A stretch of 64,000 nt of DNA from Rhizobium sp. BK313. GTDB lineage: Bacteria; Pseudomonadota; Alphaproteobacteria; Rhizobiales; Rhizobiaceae. The notes under the pieces were generated by a model, which searched no databases, was not told where the DNA came from, and saw nothing but the letters and a program-made list of their open reading frames with translations. The position numbers and the translations under genes are program-made. The stretch covers positions 310,001 through 374,000 of the forward strand of contig NZ_JACHZQ010000004.1 of the NCBI RefSeq assembly GCF_014193655.1, given 5' to 3'. Positions 9,749-17,940 of this stretch are shown here, piece by piece (the first letter of the stretch is position 1; each line of letters begins with the position of its first letter).

Positions 9749-10228
9749 ATGAGCCGCCTGGATAGTTTCATCCGCCGCCTGACCGCACAGCGCGACATTC
9801 TCAATGCTGTTGCCGATGAGGTCAAAGCGCTCGACGGTCCCGTGCTGGAGCTCGGGCTCGGCAACGGCCGCACTTTCGATCATCTGCGCGAGCTTTTTCC
9901 CGACCGCCGCGTCGTCGCCTTCGATCGGGCGGCCAATGCCTACGGCTCGTCGATGCCGGAAACCGACAATCTCGTGCTCGGCGAGATCAAGGACACTGCC
10001 AGGGATTTCATCGGCATCGGCGCATCGCTTGCCCATGCCGACATCGGCACCGGTTATGAGGACAAGGACGCCGTGACATTGACCTGGCTGCCTGAAATCA
10101 TGGCCGGCGTTCTCGGCTCGCGCGGACTTGCCGTCAGCGGCCTGCCGCTCGATCATCCCGATCTCGAAGCATTGTCCTTGCCGTCAGGCGTGAAAGAAGG
10201 CCGCTACTTCATTTATCGGCGCAGATAG
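9749..10228 (+). CDS. SAM-dependent methyltransferase, short class I type
   Basis: Small cytoplasmic protein of 159 residues. The SAM-binding glycine loop is clear in VLELGLGNGRTFDHLRELFP, followed by the acidic strand end VVAFDRAA. The start MSRLDSFIRRLTAQRDILN and the overall size fit the Methyltransf_17 (PF12692) family common in Rhizobiales, for which no substrate is established. An AAGGA lies about 13 bases before the chosen ATG. An in-frame start 18 codons earlier exists but would add a poorly folding basic stretch. Divergent from the DUF3095 gene and convergent with the FkbM gene, with only 3 bases between the stop codons. Confidence 0.8.
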   Translation: MSRLDSFIRRLTAQRDILNAVADEVKALDGPVLELGLGNGRTFDHLRELFPDRRVVAFDRAANAYGSSMPETDNLVLGEIKDTARDFIGIGASLAHADIGTGYEDKDAVTLTWLPEIMAGVLGSRGLAVSGLPLDHPDLEALSLPSGVKEGRYFIYRRR

Positions 10229-10231
10229 CCG

Positions 10232-11107
10232 TCAACGCAGGAACAAGACGTCGAACTGCTCGCCCTCAACCGGCAGATCGACGACTTTCATCGGCACACT
10301 GCGGTTTTCGAAAAAAGCCAGGCATTCCGTATAGTAGCCTGCAAGATCGGCGACGAAGGCGATCGTCTGTTCCCTGCCATAAAAGGCGGGCGTGAATTCC
10401 ATGTGGAGCGGCACCTTTCGGGCCATCAGCGCCTGCATCGACCGGATGGCAACGGGCTCGTAGCCCTCGATATCCATCCAGATAAGCCCGACATCGGCAG
10501 CCGCGACGCCGATGTCGTCAAGAATATCGGCGACTGGCCGGACTGGCACGGAAATCTTTTCATCACTGGCACTTTGACGCAACGCGCTGCTTTTGCCGTG
10601 GTTTTTGTGGTTCAGATAGAAGTCGAGCTGCCCTTCGCGGTCGCCAGCGGCGCAATTTATTGCCGTTACCAGATCCTGCATTCCGTTATCGGCGATATTA
10701 AGCGACAGGAGCCGAAAGTTACGAGGATCGGGCTCGACGGTAACGATATGGCGATAGGCGCCGCTCAGAGCAAAATAGCTGGTCTGCGTGCCGATATTGC
10801 CGCCGAGTTCGAGGAGGACGGTGCCTTTTCGCAGCAGGCCGTACTCGCGCAGAACCGTCAGCAGCCGGTCGACATGATCGCGCTCGAAATGCCCCTTGCG
10901 AAAAACTTTGCGGCCGATGTAGTCGGCCGGCGAAAAGCTCAAGACATGATCGCCGCAATCCAGCGTCATGGTCTTCACACGCGGACCGATGGCGCTGATC
11001 AGGATGTCGCGGCCGATGCGGGTATCAAACAGACGGGTGGCAATGCGATCCCGGGTCTTGCGGAGGGCGCGTTTCCAGTGCTTGGCGGTCAAAATCTTGT
11101 CGGACAT
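10232..11107 (-). CDS. FkbM family methyltransferase
   Basis: Protein of 291 residues. The FkbM domain covers about residues 85-270: GTVLLELGGNIGTQTSYFAL is the SAM-binding loop, IVTVEPDPRNFRLLSLNI the acidic strand, and VGLIWMDIEGYEPVAIRSM the family hallmark D-x-E-G-x-E-like motif. FkbM enzymes O-methylate sugars or secondary metabolites, and in rhizobia often modify surface glycans. That would suit the nearby glycosyltransferase and deacetylase, but the link is inference. The start MSDKILTAKHWK is preferred because AGGG sits 9 bases upstream. An ATG three codons earlier lies directly against that site. It follows the cyclase gene on the same strand by about 30 bases and may be co-transcribed with it. 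Confidence 0.86.
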   Translation of the reverse strand: MSDKILTAKHWKRALRKTRDRIATRLFDTRIGRDILISAIGPRVKTMTLDCGDHVLSFSPADYIGRKVFRKGHFERDHVDRLLTVLREYGLLRKGTVLLELGGNIGTQTSYFALSGAYRHIVTVEPDPRNFRLLSLNIADNGMQDLVTAINCAAGDREGQLDFYLNHKNHGKSSALRQSASDEKISVPVRPVADILDDIGVAAADVGLIWMDIEGYEPVAIRSMQALMARKVPLHMEFTPAFYGREQTIAFVADLAGYYTECLAFFENRSVPMKVVDLPVEGEQFDVLFLR

Positions 11108-11136
11108 GGTGGCCATCCCTACACCGCCTGCAGGGC

Positions 11137-12861
11137 CTATGCAAAGCGGCCACTCTCCTCTTTCGGAAGGATATAGACACGCAGAGGCTCGCCGCGGCCG
11201 CGAACGGCAATCTCGCGGCTTTCAATGCCGGCGATGTCGATACCGGAAAGGCTCGCCACGGGCTCGGAGAAGACAAGCGCGCGGTTGAATTCCTTGGCGA
11301 CGCTTTCGAGGCGGCTCGCCACGTTGACTGTGTCGCCGATCGCCGTCACGTTCTTGACATTGCCATAACCCATCGAACCGACCACCGCCGAACCGGTGTG
11401 AACACCGACGACAATTTCGAGCGGGACCGACAGCTCATCGGCTAGCTCATCGCCGAGTTTGTCGATCTCCCTGATGATCTCGGCCGCCGCTTTGAGCGCC
11501 TGCCGGTTGGCCTCCTGCGGCGTGGTGCGCAGGCCGAACAGGGCCATGGCGCCGTCGCCGATGAACTTGTCCATCCGACCGCCATTGTCCTCGATGATGC
11601 GGCCGACGATCGCAAAATAACGGTTGAGCAGGAAGACGATATCGAAGGGCAGGCGCGACTCGGTCAGCGTCGTGAAATGGCGCAGATCGCAGAAAAAGAC
11701 GACGATCTCACGTTCACGGCCGGGGCTTGCCGTCTGGCTGTGGACGGGAATGGTCGATTCCGCCATCGGCGTCAGGAGCGGCACGACACTGATGTTTCCG
11801 GTCGGACGCAATTGGCAGGCGAGGCGGACGTCTGGCGTCGCGCCGATACGGTTCAGCGTCTTTTGCTCCAGAGCTTCGGGCGGCGGCAGATTGTCGACGC
11901 CTTCGATGATCTGGACGCGGCAGGTGGAACATTGGCCCTTGCCGCCGCAGACGGAGTAGTGCGGGATGCCGCCGAGACGGCTTGCCTCGAGTACGGTGAA
12001 ACCGCGAGGCGCATGCACGATTTCGCCGCTCGCATAGCGGATCGTGACCTGATGTTGCCGTTCGCGCAGCCTGCGATGGGTGCGGAAGGCGAAAAGGCCG
12101 ATGATGGACGCGCTGAAGGCACCGTAGAAACCGGCGCGATAGGGCCATATGGCGCTGACCATCTGGCTGCCGGGTATGGATCCGGTTTCGCCATAGCTGC
12201 GCATGTCGCTGTAGTAGCCGCCCCGATAGCCGCGCTCGTCATCCTGCGCTACCTCACGCGATACCGTTCTGCCCATGGCGGCGAAACCGAGCAGGGCGAG
12301 GACCGGCAGAACGATGGCGAAAGAGAACATGAGGGGCGCGATAGCCGTGTACCAGGCGCGATAGCGTAGCCAGAAATGGATGCCGATGCAGCCATGGATC
12401 CAGACGACTACCAGCACGACCGCCTGGCGCACGCCGTTTGCCGGCGACGTGATCCACAGACTGCGGACGATGGCGCGGTAGTTGTCGTGATAGTCGTAGA
12501 CATCGTGCAGAATGCGCGTGCCGATGATGTGGTCGATCAAAAGAACCGGAACCAGCAGGCCTGTGACGATCTGGAAGGCCTCGCCTGCGGGCATGACCAG
12601 GGTGCGGCGCTTGTAGAGCATGCGCAAGACGAGGAGGATATGGACGATTAGAGCGCCGTAGAGAAGGACGGTGCCGACCGGATTGCGCCAGACGGCCAGG
12701 AACCAGTGCTGCGCGTGATCGGCAGCATTCAGCGAGATCAATCCGAGGGAATGATTGGCCAGATGCATGATCACGAACACGAAGATCGTCAAGCCGGAGC
12801 CGAGGCGGAACTTTCGCACAAGACGATCGGAGATGATGGGTTTTCTCGCCTCTGTGGTCAT
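11137..12861 (-). CDS. cyaC: Membrane redox-linked adenylate cyclase, CyaC type
   Basis: Three-part protein of 574 residues. Residues 20-260 hold about six membrane helices of the SdhC/cytochrome-b type with candidate haem ligands His33, His37, His74, His111, His156 and His162. Residues about 270-365 form a plant-type ferredoxin domain with cysteines 305, 311, 314 and 349 (C-x5-C-x2-C...C). Residues about 385-565 form a class III cyclase with metal ligands D392 and D436, adenine-choosing K432 and D510, and catalytic N513 and R517, so it should make cAMP. This is the architecture of S. meliloti CyaC, described as a quinone-responsive di-haem cyclase. The ATG at 12861 is preferred over a GTG nine codons upstream. 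The promoter should lie in the 199 bases shared with the divergent glycosyltransferase gene. Confidence 0.9.
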   Translation of the reverse strand: MTTEARKPIISDRLVRKFRLGSGLTIFVFVIMHLANHSLGLISLNAADHAQHWFLAVWRNPVGTVLLYGALIVHILLVLRMLYKRRTLVMPAGEAFQIVTGLLVPVLLIDHIIGTRILHDVYDYHDNYRAIVRSLWITSPANGVRQAVVLVVVWIHGCIGIHFWLRYRAWYTAIAPLMFSFAIVLPVLALLGFAAMGRTVSREVAQDDERGYRGGYYSDMRSYGETGSIPGSQMVSAIWPYRAGFYGAFSASIIGLFAFRTHRRLRERQHQVTIRYASGEIVHAPRGFTVLEASRLGGIPHYSVCGGKGQCSTCRVQIIEGVDNLPPPEALEQKTLNRIGATPDVRLACQLRPTGNISVVPLLTPMAESTIPVHSQTASPGREREIVVFFCDLRHFTTLTESRLPFDIVFLLNRYFAIVGRIIEDNGGRMDKFIGDGAMALFGLRTTPQEANRQALKAAAEIIREIDKLGDELADELSVPLEIVVGVHTGSAVVGSMGYGNVKNVTAIGDTVNVASRLESVAKEFNRALVFSEPVASLSGIDIAGIESREIAVRGRGEPLRVYILPKEESGRFA

Positions 12862-13060
12862 CAAATCCAATTTAATTTGCCCGTTCACAAAGGAACGGAA
12901 AGCGGTTATCGCCTAATGGTCTAGCTGCAATACCGCATGCTGTCGAGGATGCGGCTTTTGGAGCGAGAGCCTTATTTTCAAGCAACCTGTCGGAATTCGG
13001 GCATTTCCCCTACATTTCCGGTCCAAACTATCACTTAATTGTCAACTATTCGCCCACGCT

Positions 13061-14164
13061 ATGAAGATCGCCTTCTATGCTCCGCTGAAATCGCCCAACA
13101 ATCCGGTGCCGTCGGGCGACCGGCTGATGGCGCGCCTGATCATCGCGGCCTTGGAGATGGCGGGACACACGGTCGAGCTCGCCTCGGAGCTGCGCAGTTT
13201 CACGCCGACGCCGGAGGTTGGACCTCGCGCCGAGATCGCTCGGAAAGCGGAACACGAGACCGAAAGATTGCAGAGGAAATGGCGAAACGAATCGCCGCCG
13301 GATCTCTGGTTCACCTACCATCCCTATTACAAGACGCCGGACCTCATTGGCCCGGTGCTCGCGGCAACACTTGGCATTCCCTACGTCACCGCCGAGGCAT
13401 CCTACGGCAGACGGCACGATGACAGCGGCTGGCGGGAAAATCAGCGTCTGGTCGCCGAAGCCGTACGGCAGGCTGCCGTCAATCTCTGTTTTACCGAGCG
13501 CGACCGGATCGGCCTAGTCGATGCCATCCCCGAGGGGCGCTACGAGCGCTTCCTGCCTTTCATCGATACGGCAGTTTTCGAACCTCTGGCCGAGGAGATC
13601 GCCCCGCATCGACTGATTACCGTTGCGATGATGCGGCGCGGCGACAAGTTCGACAGCTATGCGATGCTCGCGCAGGCGCTGGAGCTGATCCGCGATCGTG
13701 ACTGGACATTGACCATCATCGGTGACGGGCCGATGCGAGGGGAGGTGCGGATGCTGTTCTCCGCCTTCGATAATGAACGCATCACCTGGCTCGGAGAGCG
13801 GGCGGCGCCGGAGATCGTGGCCGAGCTGCGGGCAGGGGGCATCTATGTCTGGCCCGGCTGCGGTGAGGCCTATGGCCTTGCCTATCTCGAGGCACAGGCA
13901 GCCGGTCTTTCCGTCGTAGCGCAGGCAACGGCGGGCGTGCCGGAAGTAGTGACGGCTAATGTTACAGGATTTCTGACACCCGAAGGCGATCTGAAAGCCT
14001 ATGCCGATGCGATTGCATGCCTACTGGACGACGATCAGAAGCGTCGGGCAATGGGTAAGGCGGCCTACCGCTTCGTTCACGAAGAGCGGTCGTTAACCGC
14101 GGCCTCGAAACAACTCGAAACCATTCTGCGGAAGCATTTGGGAGATCCCTACTATGAGCGATAG
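13061..14164 (+). CDS. Glycosyltransferase family 4
   Basis: Protein of 367 residues with a GT-B fold. The N-terminal half begins MKIAFYAPLKSPNNPVPSGDR, with the loop that contacts the acceptor. The C-terminal half has the donor-binding features of GT4 enzymes: ITVAMMRRGDKFDSY, then LTIIGDGPMR, the GEAYGLAYLEAQAAGLSVVA segment (the E-x7-E motif) and GVPEVV. No membrane helix, so it acts at the cytoplasmic face. It overlaps the polysaccharide deacetylase gene by 11 bases, so the two are made together and probably work on the same surface glycan. Acceptor and sugar are unknown. Confidence 0.87.
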   Translation: MKIAFYAPLKSPNNPVPSGDRLMARLIIAALEMAGHTVELASELRSFTPTPEVGPRAEIARKAEHETERLQRKWRNESPPDLWFTYHPYYKTPDLIGPVLAATLGIPYVTAEASYGRRHDDSGWRENQRLVAEAVRQAAVNLCFTERDRIGLVDAIPEGRYERFLPFIDTAVFEPLAEEIAPHRLITVAMMRRGDKFDSYAMLAQALELIRDRDWTLTIIGDGPMRGEVRMLFSAFDNERITWLGERAAPEIVAELRAGGIYVWPGCGEAYGLAYLEAQAAGLSVVAQATAGVPEVVTANVTGFLTPEGDLKAYADAIACLLDDDQKRRAMGKAAYRFVHEERSLTAASKQLETILRKHLGDPYYER

Positions 14165-14903
14165 AGCCGAATGGCAGCCCCTGCGCGATGAATTGCTGCG
14201 CTGGGCCGATGCCGGGCGAAAGGCAAAACTATGGTTTCGCGACGACGACGCCATCGAGCCGACCGCGGCGCTCGACCAGTTGCTGGCGCTCTCGGACCGT
14301 TATTCCGTCCCGGTCGCTCTGGCAGTGATCCCCGCCTATACCGGCGAGCCGCTGGCGGCGCGATTGGCGAACCAGAAAGATCTGACGGTGACCGTACATG
14401 GTTGGACGCATCACAACTATGCGCCGGACGAGACGAAGAAACAGGAACTCGGCCCACATCGCCCACAAGCGATTGTGCTGGAGGAACTTCGCCGCGGCTT
14501 TGACAAGCTGAAAGCGCTCTATCCCACCCAATTTGCGCCGATGCTGGTGCCGCCGTGGAACCGGATCGACAAGGCGCTGCTGCCTGAGCTTGCTCCTTTT
14601 GGATACCGCGCCATTTCCGTTTACGGATTGGCAAAACCGGATCAACCCATTACAGCGATCAATACCCATATCGATATCATGGATTGGCACGGCACGCATG
14701 GCGGGCGAGCGCATGGGGAGCTCGTTGGCTATCTCGTGCGGGAACTGCAAAACCGCTTCGACGGCAATGATGAGCCGATCGGCATTCTCACTCACCATCT
14801 CGTCCATGACACCACGGCCTGGGATTTCATTACAACGCTGTTCGAGGAGACGGTCGCTCACGCGGCCATCGACTGGCGTCGGGTCGGCGACTTCATGGGC
14901 TAA
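14154..14903 (+). CDS. Polysaccharide deacetylase family protein (NodB-like fold)
   Basis: Protein of 249 residues. The metal and catalytic residues of carbohydrate esterase 4-like enzymes are visible: an acidic cluster (D30-D32 in KLWFRDDDAIEP) and H82 with H86/H87 (VHGWTHHNYAP), which gives the H-x3-H zinc pair. VPPWNRID at about 137-144 fits the next family motif, and a late ILTHHLVHD supplies a histidine. No signal peptide, so it would act in the cytoplasm on a precursor, in step with the glycosyltransferase it overlaps. The degree of divergence from true chitooligosaccharide deacetylases leaves the substrate open. Confidence 0.82.
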   Translation: MSDRAEWQPLRDELLRWADAGRKAKLWFRDDDAIEPTAALDQLLALSDRYSVPVALAVIPAYTGEPLAARLANQKDLTVTVHGWTHHNYAPDETKKQELGPHRPQAIVLEELRRGFDKLKALYPTQFAPMLVPPWNRIDKALLPELAPFGYRAISVYGLAKPDQPITAINTHIDIMDWHGTHGGRAHGELVGYLVRELQNRFDGNDEPIGILTHHLVHDTTAWDFITTLFEETVAHAAIDWRRVGDFMG

Positions 14904-14910
14904 CTGCGGG

Positions 14911-14961
14911 AAGCATGATCTAATCCCGAGCCGCTTCTTTGCGCTTTTGGGATCGGTGCTT
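14911..14961. repeat. Degenerate rhizobial intergenic palindromic repeat
   Basis: Begins AAGCATGATC and ends GATCGGTGCTT, with inner ATCCC/GGGAT arms and a CCGCTTC...GCGCTTTT middle. This resembles the short palindromic repeats scattered between genes in Rhizobiaceae (RIME/REP-like), whose core as I remember it is AAGCATGATC...CCGCTTC...GATCATGCTT. It fills the space between two convergent genes and its last base falls in the stop codon of the hydrolase gene, so it could also act as a two-way terminator. Confidence 0.6.
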
Positions 14962-15791
14962 CAGAGTTCGAGCAACTGACCGTCAAAGGCGGCAAAGGCG
15001 CCCGCGAAGCTTACCCGCGCATCCCTCTGCATGTCGTCCAGCTCCTTGTCGGTGCGTGCCGGTGCATGGTGGAAGAGTGCAAGACGCTTTGCCCCTGCTT
15101 TTTTTGCCAGTTTGACGCCTTCCTGCCAGGTGGAATGTCCGAAGCCCAGATGTTTCGGCATCTCCGGCTCGGTGTACGTCGTGTCGTAGATGGCAAGATC
15201 GGCATTCATCATCAGCGAAAGGGCTGCTTCATCCAGCCGACCGGCCATGTGCTCAGTATCGTAGACCAGGGCAATGACCCGGCCCGCCCATTCGATGCGG
15301 TAGCCGATACAGCCGCCTGGATGGTTCAGTTTGGCGGTGTGGATGACGATGCCCGGATGAGGTTTGAGCGTATCGCCGGCTGCAAAATCACGAAATCTCA
15401 TCGTCGCACGACAGATGTCAGGCTCCACCGGAAACCAAGGCGGCCGCATGAACTGGCCGATCAGTTGTCGTGTGGTCGTCTTGCCGGCAAGATGCCCTGT
15501 CCAAAGATCGACGCTGACCTTGGGATCGTAGATCGGATTGAAGAAAGGCAAACCGATGATGTGGTCGTAATGCGAGTGAGTGAAGAAGACATCGACGTCG
15601 CGAACACCTTCTTGCGCAAGCGACAATGCCGCTTCCCGCGCTCCGGTCCCGGCGTCAAAAATAATATGCCTGCCGTCATGTCGCAATTCGATGCAGGATG
15701 TATTCCCACCGTAACGCTCGAATTCCGGTCCCGATACGGGGATACTTCCCCGCACACCCCAGAATTTAAGCTCGAAACTATCGTTTTTCAT
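14961..15791 (-). CDS. Metallo-beta-lactamase-fold hydrolase
   Basis: Soluble protein of 276 residues. The start FELKFWGVRGSIPVSG and the phosphodiesterase-like layout place it with the PhnP/RNase Z-like branch of the metallo-beta-lactamase fold. The metal motif H-x-H-x-D-H is at residues 72-77 (THSHYDHIIG), further ligands are likely in LNHPGGCIGYRI and the Asp of LVYDTEHM, and a late LFHHAPAR supplies the last histidines. Enzymes of this branch cleave phosphodiesters, including cyclic nucleotides in some cases. Three cyclase-like genes lie 2-9 kb away, so cyclic-nucleotide breakdown is a reasonable but unproven idea. It starts on the minus strand, divergent from the cytochrome c gene. Confidence 0.83.
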   Translation of the reverse strand: MKNDSFELKFWGVRGSIPVSGPEFERYGGNTSCIELRHDGRHIIFDAGTGAREAALSLAQEGVRDVDVFFTHSHYDHIIGLPFFNPIYDPKVSVDLWTGHLAGKTTTRQLIGQFMRPPWFPVEPDICRATMRFRDFAAGDTLKPHPGIVIHTAKLNHPGGCIGYRIEWAGRVIALVYDTEHMAGRLDEAALSLMMNADLAIYDTTYTEPEMPKHLGFGHSTWQEGVKLAKKAGAKRLALFHHAPARTDKELDDMQRDARVSFAGAFAAFDGQLLEL

Positions 15792-16063
15792 AGAAGTTTT
15801 GACACCATTCCCCTTTCCGTCAACGTAAGCACACTTTTCTTATCGTGCGAAGCCAGCAATTTTCGCAAAAGTCACACTCCCGTGAAAACTAAATCCCGCC
15901 GTTTCATCAACGCAGATGCTCCGGTTAATGTTCAGCAACGGGTCGCACAGAACTAATATAGGTATGAGGCGACAAAAAAAGATGAAGCTTCGAGCAACAA
16001 GTGATAGACCTCGACCCTATGGGGTGTTCGGTGTCGGGGGACATACGAAAGTTCACACCTGTA

Positions 16064-17455
16064 ATGCGTGTCATTCGATTCCTATCAGTCCTGGTGATCC
16101 TTGCGATCATCGCCGCCGTTGGATTTTTCGCGCTCACCTCGCACGCGGAAATCCCCGCCGAGGAAGCATCGGCCCATTCTCAATTCGACGCGCAACTCAT
16201 TGCGCATGGCGAAGCTTTGGCCTCGGTCGGCAATTGCATCGCCTGTCATACCGTCCCCGGCAAACAGGCTTTTGCCGGCGGACTTGCGATACCGACCCCG
16301 TTCGGAACGCTCTATTCCACCAACATAACGCCTGATCCGGAGACCGGCATCGGCCGCTGGAGCGAGGCGGCCTTCAATCGCGCCATGCGAGAAGGCGTCG
16401 ATCGCGAGGGAAACAACCTCTACCCGGCCTTTCCGTTCGACCATTTCACCCATGTGACGGACGAGGACAATCGCGCGCTTTATGCCTATCTGATGACGCG
16501 CGCGCCTGTACACGCCGTTGCGCCGGCAAACCAGCTGCCGTTCCCCCTGACGCTACGGCCGTTGCTGGCCGGCTGGAAGCTGTTGTTCTTCCGTGAGGGT
16601 GCATTCACGCCGGATCCGGCTCAGAGCGACGCCTGGAACCGTGGCGCCTATCTTGCCGAAGGCCTCGGCCATTGCGGCGCATGCCATACGCCGCGCAACA
16701 GTCTCGGCGCCGAGGATGCGAGCCGGCATTTCGCCGGCGGCGAAGCGGAAGGCTGGCATGCGTTTGCGATCAACGCTGCTTCGGCAGCACCCATCCCTTG
16801 GGATAAGGACAGCATCGCCTTCTACCTGCGTCATGGCTGGCACCAGTTCCATGGCGTCGCCGGCGGGCCGATGGCCGAAGTGACCGGCAATCTCGGCTCG
16901 TTGCCGGACAGCGACATCGACGCAATCGCCACTTATGTCGCCTCCAACATGGGCCAGCCTTCAGCAGACAAGACGGCCAAGGCGGATGAGCTGCGCAAGG
17001 CCTTCTCCGGCGATCAAGGCGAGCTCATAAAAGTTTCTACGGAGCAGAACCCCACTGTGGCCAAGACCGCATCGATGCCGGGCGCTGCGATCTACATGGC
17101 CACCTGTTCCACCTGCCACGAGAGCGGGCGGCCGCCGCCCTTCGGCGGCATGAATTTCGGCCTCAGCACCGCAATCCATGCACCCAGTCCACAGAATGCC
17201 ATCAACATCGCGCTTTACGGCCTGCCGCCGGCCGATGGCCAGCCGAGCGCCGTCATGCCGGCTTTCGGCGGTTCGCTCAACGACGCGCAGATCGCCGATC
17301 TGCTCGTCTACCTCCGTGCACGCTTTACCGACCAAGGCCCTTGGCAGGACGTGGCAAGTCTCGTCGCCAAGACGCGGTCCGGTAAGATCAAAGTTACGGT
17401 CGTCCCATCCGACGGCATCGAACGGGCACCCCTGAACGTGGGTGCGAAGGAGTAA
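16064..17455 (+). CDS. Tri-haem cytochrome c subunit of a molybdenum hydroxylase
   Basis: Protein of 463 residues with an N-terminal membrane anchor (MRVIRFLSVLVILAIIAAVG) and a periplasmic body carrying three c-type haem motifs: CIACH (58-62), CGACH (203-207) and CSTCH (347-351). Such proteins take electrons from periplasmic molybdenum hydroxylases to the respiratory chain. It is followed after 2 bases by the 2Fe-2S subunit and then the molybdopterin subunit, so the three form one complex. In-frame starts at 16001 (GTG) and 16019 (ATG) would place a polar stretch before the anchor. No ribosome site is strong, so the start is uncertain. Confidence 0.88.
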   Translation: MRVIRFLSVLVILAIIAAVGFFALTSHAEIPAEEASAHSQFDAQLIAHGEALASVGNCIACHTVPGKQAFAGGLAIPTPFGTLYSTNITPDPETGIGRWSEAAFNRAMREGVDREGNNLYPAFPFDHFTHVTDEDNRALYAYLMTRAPVHAVAPANQLPFPLTLRPLLAGWKLLFFREGAFTPDPAQSDAWNRGAYLAEGLGHCGACHTPRNSLGAEDASRHFAGGEAEGWHAFAINAASAAPIPWDKDSIAFYLRHGWHQFHGVAGGPMAEVTGNLGSLPDSDIDAIATYVASNMGQPSADKTAKADELRKAFSGDQGELIKVSTEQNPTVAKTASMPGAAIYMATCSTCHESGRPPPFGGMNFGLSTAIHAPSPQNAINIALYGLPPADGQPSAVMPAFGGSLNDAQIADLLVYLRARFTDQGPWQDVASLVAKTRSGKIKVTVVPSDGIERAPLNVGAKE

Positions 17456-17457
17456 CC

Positions 17458-17940
17458 ATGACAATCACGCTCACAGTCAATGGCAAGGACCATGACGTCG
17501 AGGCGGACCCCGATACGCCGCTTCTTTATGTGCTCAGAAACGATCTGGCGCTCAACGGCGCGAAATTCGGCTGCGGCCTTGGCCAATGCGGCGCCTGCAC
17601 CGTCATGGTCGACGAGCAGGCCGTCCTCTCTTGCGTGACGCCAATCACGCTTCTGCAGGGCAAGGCGATCACGACGGTCGAAGGGCTCGGCACCATCGAC
17701 AATCCCGGACCGATGCAGGCCGCTTTCATCGAGGAGCAGGCGGCGCAGTGCGGTTACTGCATCGCCGGCATGATGATGGCCGCTGAAGCGTTGCTCAAGC
17801 GAAATCCGGATCCGAGCGACGACGATATTCGCGCAGCGCTACGTACCAATCTCTGTCGCTGCGGCACGCACATGCGCATCATGGCGGCAATCCGCCGCGC
17901 AGCACGGCCACAGTCGCAGCCGATGAAGAGGACGGGCTGA
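17458..17940 (+). CDS. 2Fe-2S subunit of a xanthine-dehydrogenase-family enzyme
   Basis: Protein of 160 residues with two iron-sulphur centres. The plant-type cluster uses C39, C44, C47 and C59 (FGCGLGQCGACTVMVDEQ), and the second uses C98, C101, C133 and C135 (QCGYC and NLCRCGTH). These are the standard ligands of the small subunit of aldehyde oxidase, isoquinoline oxidoreductase (IorA) and nicotinate dehydrogenase. It has no signal of its own and would be exported bound to the Tat-targeted large subunit. The stop codon overlaps the next start by 1 base (TGATG). Confidence 0.93.
   Translation: MTITLTVNGKDHDVEADPDTPLLYVLRNDLALNGAKFGCGLGQCGACTVMVDEQAVLSCVTPITLLQGKAITTVEGLGTIDNPGPMQAAFIEEQAAQCGYCIAGMMMAAEALLKRNPDPSDDDIRAALRTNLCRCGTHMRIMAAIRRAARPQSQPMKRTG

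Noticed and set aside
16001-16063. Earlier starts for the cytochrome c gene
   Set aside because: They would put about 7-21 polar residues before the membrane anchor and have no better ribosome site.
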